Shown in pieces: positions 57,401-64,000 of a DNA stretch of 64,000 nucleotides (its first letter is position 1; each line of letters opens with the position of its first letter). This DNA comes from Oegoconia quadripuncta. Its lineage: Eukaryota; Arthropoda; Insecta; Lepidoptera; Autostichidae. The DNA is taken from NCBI GenBank assembly GCA_949316235.1, contig OX438760.1, positions 746,501 through 810,500 of the forward strand, given 5' to 3'. Under the pieces are notes generated by a model, which worked only from the letters and a program-made list of their open reading frames with translations, made no database searches and was not told the origin of the DNA. Both the position numbers and the translations under genes were made by a program.

Positions 57401-60400
57401 AACTTCAAGGATATAGAATCCAGTCAGGGTAAGTAATCCAAGACGTCTAAACAGAGGTCTGCACGGGCACAATGTATGCCGAATTAGTCTCTACATTTAG
57501 TATTGTGTAATACGCCTTTAAGACCAAAAGAGCCAACTTCAAGGATATAGAATCCAGTCAGGGTAAGTAATCCAAGACGTCTAAACAGAGGTCTGCACGG
57601 GCACAATGTATGCCGAATTAGTCTCTACATTTAGTATTGTGTAATACGCCTTTAAGACCAAAAGAGCCAACTTCAAGGATATAGAATCCAGTCAGGGTAA
57701 GTAATCCAAGACGTCTAAACAGAGGTCTGCACGGGCACAATGTATGCCGAATTAGTCTCTACATTTAGTATTGTGTAATACGCCTTTAAGACCAAAAGAG
57801 CCAACTTCAAGGATATAGAATCCAGTCAGGGTAAGTAATCCAAGACGTCTAAACAGAGGTCTGCACGGGCACAATGTATGCCGAATTAGTCTCTACATTT
57901 AGTATTGTGTAATACGCCTTTAAGACCAAAAGAGCCAACTTCAAGGATATAGAATCCAGTCAGGGTAAGTAATCCAAGACGTCTAAACAGAGGTCTGCAC
58001 GGGCACAATGTATGCCGAATTAGTCTCTACATTTAGTATTGTGTAATACGCCTTTAAGACCAAAAGAGCCAACTTCAAGGATATAGAATCCAGTCAGGGT
58101 AAGTAATCCAAGACGTCTAAACAGAGGTCTGCACGGGCACAATGTATGCCGAATTAGTCTCTACATTTAGTATTGTGTAATACGCCTTTAAGACCAAAAG
58201 AGCCAACTTCAAGGATATAGAATCCAGTCAGGGTAAGTAATCCAAGACGTCTAAACAGAGGTCTGCACGGGCACAATGTATGCCGAATTAGTCTCTACAT
58301 TTAGTATTGTGTAATACGCCTTTAAGACCAAAAGAGCCAACTTCAAGGATATAGAATCCAGTCAGGGTAAGTAATCCAAGACGTCTAAACAGAGGTCTGC
58401 ACGGGCACAATGTATGCCGAATTAGTCTCTACATTTAGTATTGTGTAATACGCCTTTAAGACCAAAAGAGCCAACTTCAAGGATATAGAATCCAGTCAGG
58501 GTAAGTAATCCAAGACGTCTAAACAGAGGTCTGCACGGGCACAATGTATGCCGAATTAGTCTCTACATTTAGTATTGTGTAATACGCCTTTAAGACCAAA
58601 AGAGCCAACTTCAAGGATATAGAATCCAGTCAGGGTAAGTAATCCAAGACGTCTAAACAGAGGTCTGCACGGGCACAATGTATGCCGAATTAGTCTCTAC
58701 ATTTAGGATAGTGTAATACGCCTTTAAGACTTACCTAATGATTATTATTCCACTAACCTCTCAACTCCTCCATAGGTTTATAGCTCCCTCCCGCTTCCTT
58801 CGGCAAGCCCTCCATCGGGTAGTATTTGTTCAGTTCTTTGGAGCCAACCTGGTGGATGAAGAACATGTCCAGCAGTTCCTTCTTCATGAACGGCCTCATC
58901 AACATCATCAGTTTGTCCATAAACGCAGGTGCGTTCACTATATGAATGCTTTTCAGATTGACCAGCATTGCTTCCTACAATAAAAATATTTTATTTAAAT
59001 ATCTATTACAAGAAATATTTTTTCAACGAGCATTAATAAACCAATCTCAATACAAGTCTTGAGTCTGTATCACCCGAGATGCGTCTTAAGAAGTTGACGC
59101 TATCTCAAGCTCCGTGCTATTTTATTAACCAGTCTTGAGGTTTACTCAGCTGAGATCACTTCTGAAGTATACGCCTCAGCGGCGAATGAATGATAGTCTT
59201 GAATTTCGTTTATTATCTCGTATATAAGCACCTCTCAAGTGAGTACTGCTCGAGTGTGCACGTGCTTGTCCGGTCTCAAGTTGGGTTTATTAATCGTTTA
59301 TTTGAGACCAGTCACAAGACTGTTCTCAATCTTGACAATGGTTATTTAATATCGGGCCTAAGACTGGTCTACGCGACTGCGACTTGAGGGCGCATAATTT
59401 ACTCAGCATTCAGTTGGGGAATGACAGCGGGCAGCATGCGAACTTTAAAAAGGTCGAGGTTTGTTTTCAAGACAAGTTGAGTCCTTTATCGCATATTTCA
59501 TGGGGAGTGTTCTGAAGAACTGTTCGAGCTAATACCCGCTGCTCAATTTAACCATTACTCTTCTCGACGAAAATTAAAATTCCATCCACATCACGTTTCT
59601 CAAGAAACTTCCTACCACGTACGACCACCCTGTGGAATGGACTTCCTGCAGCTGTATTCCCGAACGAGTACGACATTGGAACCTTCAAGAAACGAGCCTA
59701 CACCTTCCTCAAAGGCCGGCAACGCATCTGTGACCCTTTTGGTGTTGCGGGTGTCCATGGGCGGCGGTGATTGCTTTCCATCAGGTGACCCGCATGCTCG
59801 TTTGCCGCCCTCTCATATAAAAAAAAACCAGCCCGTCTAAGGTTTAGGTGCCCGAAGATGCTCAGGGAAATTGGCAAGAAACTCCTTAAACTACTTAAAA
59901 ATATTTTCTTTTTAACAAATAACTATTTAAGTATTTAAAAACTAAAAACCCGACAGCATATTTTATATTTCGCGGGCGCCATTAGAAAAATTTGTTCTTT
60001 TATCGTGTGCTTAATATAGATAATAAGTCTTTGTACTAACAAATGGGCAAAGTTGGCCTGAAATAAAAGATTTTTATTTTTTATTATTTATAGTTTATTT
60101 TCCATAAAATGTATCCTATCACACTAGGGATCAAGACGAATCGAACGACATCGTGCATTTCGAAATCGGTCGAGCCGCTTAGGCTTCAAGAAGTAACATA
60201 GAAATCTACATACATTTATACACTCGACAAACATAACCCTCCTTTTTGGAGCTGTCGGGTAATAAATTGACGACCGATTGGTGTAGTGGATAGTAACCCT
60301 GTTAGCGAAACCAACGGGTATATGCTTGTGTGATGATGATGAATATGAACATTTATTCCTGAGTCATGGATGTTTATATAAATATTTAGGTATGTTTGTC

Positions 60401-62593
60401 CGTTATCTAGTATCCATAGTACAAGCTTTGCTTAGTTTGGGACTAGATGATTGGTGTAAGTTTCCGAAATATTTATTATTATTATTTATTATTATAGTAA
60501 AGGAAAACCGGCTTCATGAAATCTCTCGAAACAGTCACTAAAAGTAAAAACCAATTTACTGATACGTTCGTATCTCTCAATCAGTCATTTTCATGTTCAC
60601 TCACTGTCGTAATTATTGTTATTTCTAATATGTGTTTAAACCTTAATATACAATTTTAGATCTGTGTATCGTATATTAAACTCATTATGTTATAAATAAC
60701 CCTTTGTGATTTCGGCACATAAAAAGAATAGAATCCACTCGCCTCTTCCCGTGGAAGGTGTTAGGCCTTTATTTCAGAAAAGAGATGCCGCTATACAAGT
60801 TACATAAACTCTGCTTGAGTGACATTTTAAAATACGGGCCTTTTTTTTTATGCACGACGGGTTAGTACTTGACCTCAATCACACCTGATGTTAAGTGAAA
60901 ATGAGGTCGAAGGTCGAAGCGTACTGACCCGGAAACCCCAACACATTTGGGGGACTGGCTATCTTATCCTGACAACCGGAACACAACAATGCTATTAACA
61001 TTGCTGCTTGGCGGCAGATTAAGCTAACCAGGCGGACATTTTAAAATGCCCTACCACCAACCAAATAAAAGGCCTTAAATTTGCTATAGATTTACACGTT
61101 TCAGGCTGAGAATATACGTCAGATTTCTACATGAGATAGTCGGATCCGATATTACCCTCCTCCACACTCCTCCCACTGCAACTCCTGTAAGCCAGGATCA
61201 ACAGTGGTACTCGACACGGCGCCTACTGAAGGTAGACGGTGCCCTACGTGTCTCTATTGCTACTTTGGACCCCATACTAATTAAAGAAGCGTTTGTAATC
61301 GGATCCGATAATCTGATCTGACTATCGGAAGGCGTTGGAGCCATTATTTTGTTTGAGCATTCAATACACGTCGGATCCGATAGTTGGATCGGACGTCCGA
61401 GTCGGAAACAGCGCCGATGGTGACGATTTTATTATCGTTTTTTTTTCTTTCGCGCCAACACGAGCTAATATTTTTATTTTTTTTGCAATAATTAATAGTA
61501 ATTCGTCCTCCATTTTTTCTATCTGCTCCGCATGTAAGCCCTCGGGGTTATACCTTGAGAACGACTGAGTTCAGAAAAAGTCTGACGGAAATCGTGACGT
61601 GTATCGAGTGAATACGATCAGTGTGCGAAGTGCGAGTTTTGTCTCGTTTTTAACCATCGCGTTCACGTTGACGCAAAAAGTATCTATGAAAAAAATCGTT
61701 TTACAAACTATCCGCTAGAGGCGCTGTGTATTTCTTCATACAAATCGTCATGCAAACTTAGACGCGGTAGTAAAGTTAAGTCAAAACAAAACTCACACTC
61801 CGTCCTTTTTTTTTTTTTTTTTATATATGAGAGGGCGGCAAACGAGCATGCGGGTCCTCAGATAGTCCAGACAATCGGAAACACAATCGGACGTATATTC
61901 CCAGCCTTAACGGCGGTGGGCTCAACCGCTACCACGGATGTTGTTTCAAGCAAATGTTTGGGATATTTTGACCACCCCATTTGGGATAAAGGTGTTTTTT
62001 TTTAAACGGTTTACAAAACTGTATACAATTCAATATATTTTCATTCTTACCCAACATTACGACATAATTAACTGAATATAAGTACTGGACGTGAACACAG
62101 CATGCAGGTATTGATGTTACTGTTTTAATTCACAACAGCATCTTAAGTGTCGACTTAAGTTCACCTCAATCTTGAGACCGTTTTATTAACACGAGGCTAA
62201 GTGATAAGAAATATTATATACGTCTGCTAACGTGCCCTATTTCTCTAACTGGCCCTATTCTTTAATTAGTCTGTGGTCCAAGGTAGCAATAGAGTCACGT
62301 AGGGCTCCGTCTACCTTCAGTAGGCGCCGTGCAGAGTACCACTGTTGATCCTGGCTTACAGGAGTTACAGTGGGAGGAGTGCGGAGGCGGGATTGCTAAT
62401 GTGCTCGTTTCGTTCATCCAGTTTTGAGAAAAACGTCACTCTTACTTGTAAATAGTAGATGTACTGCTGTAAGCTTTGCAAATCAACTTTGGCTAAATGT
62501 CCGAGTGTCATCTGGGCAAAGTCGAAGATTATAATGAACCCTGGCCACGTGCCCTCTTGATATTGCCACAAGTCCAGAACCATCAGACCCGAT
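54313..62593 (-). CDS. CRAL-TRIO domain protein (alpha-tocopherol transfer protein / clavesin-like), C-terminal half; 5' exons outside window
   Basis: Minus-strand join 62593-62446, 58974-58758 and 54467-54313 gives 173 residues ending in a stop. Motifs follow the family order: [19 protein letters not shown] (core strand and helix), [39 protein letters not shown] (end of the lipid pocket), and the insect C-terminus [18 protein letters not shown]. Such proteins hold a small hydrophobic ligand (tocopherol, retinoid or phosphoinositide) in a cytosolic pocket; the ligand here is unknown. Junctions keep phase: caa/gtaaga to tgtag/gaagca, and gagag/gttagt to tttcag/ttgag. The intron between the last two exons is about 4.3 kb and holds the 134-bp tandem array. 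The coding sequence has no break, so the gene is probably active. About 120-150 N-terminal residues should lie past base 64000. Confidence 0.93.
54470..55074. other. CRAL-TRIO last intron, unassigned part
   Basis: AT-rich; no element recognised. Confidence 0.4.
55075..55780 (-). pseudogene. LINE 3' end, parent of the tandem array
   Basis: Minus-strand frame (55730-55389): [20 protein letters not shown], then [34 protein letters not shown] and [17 protein letters not shown]. A 3' UTR and a pentanucleotide tail (atgaa units near 55080) follow. The first ~27 codons lie in array unit 1. No RT core: 5'-truncated. Confidence 0.8.
55651..58728. repeat. Tandem array: 23 copies of a 134-bp unit seeded by a LINE fragment
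   Basis: aaagagccaacttcaagg recurs at 55651, 55785, 55919 and so on at exactly 134 bp through the last unit, which ends at 58728. No length variation was seen. The only variation noticed is a short block near the unit end, aggatagtg (type A) or agtattgtg (type B). On the minus strand part of the unit encodes [18 protein letters not shown] from the adjoining LINE. As 134 is not a multiple of three, successive units change frame. On the plus strand every unit holds ggtaagtaat, a consensus-like splice donor. Confidence 0.97.
58758..58974 (-). CDS. CRAL-TRIO gene, exon b
   Basis: 217 bases, 72 codons plus one base ([10 protein letters not shown] ... PMEELR); acceptor attgtag, donor gttagt. The tandem array ends about 29 bp beyond the donor. 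Confidence 0.92.
59027..59362 (-). mobile_element. Modular palindromic MITE, minus copy in the CRAL-TRIO intron
   Basis: gcattaataaaccaatctc at the left and ggttatttaatatcgggcc at the right, with the ctcaag/cttgag modules between; more diverged than the copies at 26877 and 51887. Confidence 0.65.
59575..59830 (+). pseudogene. LINE 3' end, tcatataaaaaa family
   Basis: Encodes [20 protein letters not shown] and [15 protein letters not shown], stop, then the tail ending tcatataaaaaaaa. Confidence 0.75.
59940..60260. mobile_element. Possible non-autonomous element with cccgacag ends
   Basis: Starts aaaacccgacagc and ends gagctgtcgggta, short inverted ends; inside it shares ggatcaagacgaatcg and cgaaatcggtcgagccg with 52276. 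No ORF. Confidence 0.45.
60268..60490 (+). mobile_element. SINE family 2 copy lacking the B box
   Basis: Head cgattggtgtagtggatag is followed by gaaaccaacgg joined directly to gtatatgcttgtg; about 25 bp with the B box are absent. The tail is complete. Confidence 0.75.
60495..60837. other. Unassigned intronic stretch
   Basis: Nothing recognised. Confidence 0.35.
60838..61068 (-). mobile_element. SINE family 1, head missing
   Basis: ttttttttatgcacgac, acctcaatcacacctgatg, and ends at ccctaccaccaaccaa, so the tRNA-like head is absent. Confidence 0.7.
61150..61290 (+). repeat. Dispersed repeat Y copy
   Basis: cactgcaactcctgtaagcc through tgaaggtagacggtgccc to ctaattaaagaa. Confidence 0.55.
61620..61806 (+). 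mobile_element. MITE family B, copy 4
   Basis: tgtgcgaagtgcgag at the left and acaaaactcacactccg at the right; directly followed by a LINE tail. Confidence 0.75.
61806..61856 (-). repeat. LINE tail fragment, tcatataaaaaa family
   Basis: Poly T then tatatgagagggcggcaaac and gagcatgcgggtc, the 3' end also seen at 9081. Confidence 0.6.
61857..62229. other. Unassigned; contains a MITE edge
   Basis: ctcaatcttgagaccg and ttattaacacgaggcta (62164-62202) resemble the end of the modular palindromic MITE. The rest is not recognised. Confidence 0.3.
62230..62396 (-). repeat. Dispersed repeat Y, minus copy next to CRAL-TRIO exon a
   Basis: Inverse of 54007: tttaattagtctgtggtcc, gtaccactgttgatcctgg, ggagttacagtgggagg. 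Ends about 50 bp from exon a. Confidence 0.55.
62446..62593 (-). CDS. CRAL-TRIO gene, exon a
   Basis: 148 bases, one base plus 49 codons ([10 protein letters not shown] ... YIYYLQ); acceptor cctcag, donor gtaaga. Confidence 0.9.
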
Positions 62594-62639
62594 CTGAGGA
62601 ATATAAAACATATTTACTAAACATTGAAAATATATAAAT

Positions 62640-62880
62640 CCCCCGAAAGATCAATAAAGCGTTCTCAAGGTTGAGATGACCTTAAGTTGACACTTGAGAA
62701 TCTGTTGCATATTAAAATAGTATCAAAAAAAAATCAAAATCAAAATATGCTTTATTTTGTAGGTACACAGGGTACACTTAAAATAGTCAGGATTTTATAT
62801 TTTTTAAGCTACTGCTTGTTCAAAAGGCAATTTTCCTCTGAGAAGAACAAGCAAGAACGAGAGGTTGCTCTTTAAAAAAA
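62640..62880. repeat. MITE edge and LINE 3' end
   Basis: aataaagcgttctcaaggttg recalls the modular MITE start. aaaatcaaaatatgctt and tattttgtaggtacac match the LINE end at 25170 on the minus strand. Confidence 0.4.
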
Positions 62881-63023
62881 AAAGGTTTTTATATTACAAA
62901 ATTATGAATTATTATTTTATATTAAAATATTTCATTATTAATTGTGAAATAGCCTAGTTATGCGAACGGGCTGTTTATGTCCATGAATGTTTATCATCTA
63001 AATCTAAATATATAAAGGAAGAA

Positions 63024-63068
63024 ACTGAATGACTGACTGACTGACTGACTGACTGACTGACTGACTGA
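63024..63068 (+). repeat. (GACT)n microsatellite
   Basis: About ten tandem gact units, often found just before the repeat that follows. Confidence 0.85.
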
Positions 63069-64000
63069 CATATCAACGCACAGGCCAAACCGCTGGGTCT
63101 AGAGTTTCCAAATTTGGCACGTAGGTTCCTTACGAGGTCTAGGGGAGCACTAAGAAAGGATTTTTCAAAATTCACCCTTTAAGGGGGTGAAACAGGGGTG
63201 GGAAGTTTGTATGAAGAAACAGTATAACTTGGGCATTTCGACTATTTTCGACTCGAAACTTCGCAAGAGTACTCCTAGGAACAAATAAGCTAATACGTGT
63301 TTTGAGATTTTTCGAAAAACAACCCCCTGGGGTGTGAAATGGGGGTTGAAACCATAAAATCGATATTGGTGTCGTTATTTAGGTTTTTTGGGATGTTGAT
63401 TATGAAAATGACATTTATTTTAAGCCAACCCTCTAGGGGTGTGATAGGGGTGGGGGATGATACCAAAAAAGTCTATATTGGTGTCGTTATTTAGGTTTTT
63501 TGGGACGTTGATTGCGAAAATGACATTTATTTTGAAGCTAACCCCTTACGGGTTGCGATAGTGGTAGGGGTTGAAATCACAAATTCAAATTGGTGTCGAA
63601 GTCGAAGAGTTAGAGTCGAAGAGTCAATGTCGAAGATTCAAATTCGAAATTCAAAGTCGAAGGCTCAAAGTCGAAGGCTCAAAGTCGAAGGCTCAAAGTC
63701 GAAGGCTCAAAGTCGAAGGCTCAAAATCATAGTCAAAGTCATAGTCAAAGGGGTGAATAGAGTTTCCAAATTTGGCACGTAGGTTCCTTACGAAGTCTAG
63801 GGGAGCACTAAGAAAGGATTTTTCAAAATTCACCCTTTAAGGGGGTGAAACAGGGGTGGGGAAGTTTGTATGAAGAAACAGTATAACTTGGACATTTCGA
63901 CTATTTTCGACTAAGAGTACTCCTAGGAACAAATAAGCTAATACGTGTTTTGAGATTTTTCGAAAAACAACCCCCTGGGTTGTGAAATGGGGGTTAAAAC
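63069..64000. repeat. Direct repeat of about 677-bp spacing with an internal 14-bp minisatellite
   Basis: 63094-63330 (gagtttccaaatttggcacg ... gggtgaaacaggggtggg) is repeated almost exactly at 63759-64000 and continues past the edge. Within the unit, a shorter block (tcgttatttaggttttttgg, tgacatttattt) occurs twice at about 63370 and 63483. caaagtcgaaggct repeats about five times at 63655-63725. No coding sequence. Confidence 0.75.

Noticed and set aside
55651..58728. CRISPR-like array (regular repeats)
   Set aside because: The units are contiguous 134-bp copies with no unique spacers, in a eukaryotic intron; this is a satellite-type tandem array.
10375..60330. tRNA genes suggested by many A-box and B-box matches
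   Set aside because: The matches sit in dispersed SINE heads; no cloverleaf with acceptor stem and anticodon arm could be drawn.

Overview
The window is eukaryotic, repeat-dense, intron-bearing DNA, most likely from a moth or butterfly. The reasons are: an insect-type 60S acidic ribosomal protein P2 gene split by TE-filled introns; an insect-style CRAL-TRIO lipid-carrier gene; and many copies of short elements typical of lepidopteran genomes (tRNA-headed SINEs, Helitron-like non-autonomous elements with AGCTAGT ends, MITEs starting TACAGGG, 3' ends of LINEs). There are no bacterial-style operons and no convincing tRNA or rRNA genes. The species cannot be named from the sequence alone.

Only two host genes could be supported. 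(1) RpLP2, + strand: coding exons 36640-36811, 38337-38432 and 46138-46208 join in phase into a 112-residue protein ending in the canonical P-stalk tail. A 5' UTR intron and a 3' UTR intron (46222-47205) are probable. (2) A CRAL-TRIO family gene, - strand: exons 62446-62593, 58758-58974 and 54313-54467 join in phase and give the second half of the protein through the stop. Its 5' exons lie beyond base 64000.

Layout: 1-2.8 kb, 3' end of a BEL/Pao retrotransposon with an intact integrase. 2.8-16 kb, MITEs, SINEs, Helitron-like copies and LINE 3' ends, several nested. 16.1-17.9 kb, an internally deleted Ty1/copia element with identical-length 144-bp LTRs and a 5-bp target duplication. 18-28 kb, SINEs, 5S-rRNA-like SINEs and a modular palindromic element. 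28.9-31.1 kb, a 5'-truncated LINE split by an 861-bp hairpin MITE. 32.5-35.3 kb, LINE remnants and a broken Tc1 transposase. 36.4-47.3 kb, RpLP2. 47.4-54 kb, nested SINEs and LINE ends. 54.3-62.6 kb, the CRAL-TRIO locus, whose last intron holds 23 nearly identical copies of a 134-bp unit. 62.7-64 kb, LINE tail and tandem repeats.

The most unusual structure is that 134-bp array (55651-58728). Its unit includes a piece of LINE reverse-transcriptase ORF, the parental LINE fragment sits directly beside it, and the array stops about 29 bp from a splice donor. Other notable points are MITEs that share a core hairpin but carry different outer inverted repeats, a SINE family with a 5S-rRNA-like promoter, SINE copies that have lost the B box, and a SINE whose 3' tail matches a LINE 3' end found in the same window. 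All identifications are by eye; no database search was run.
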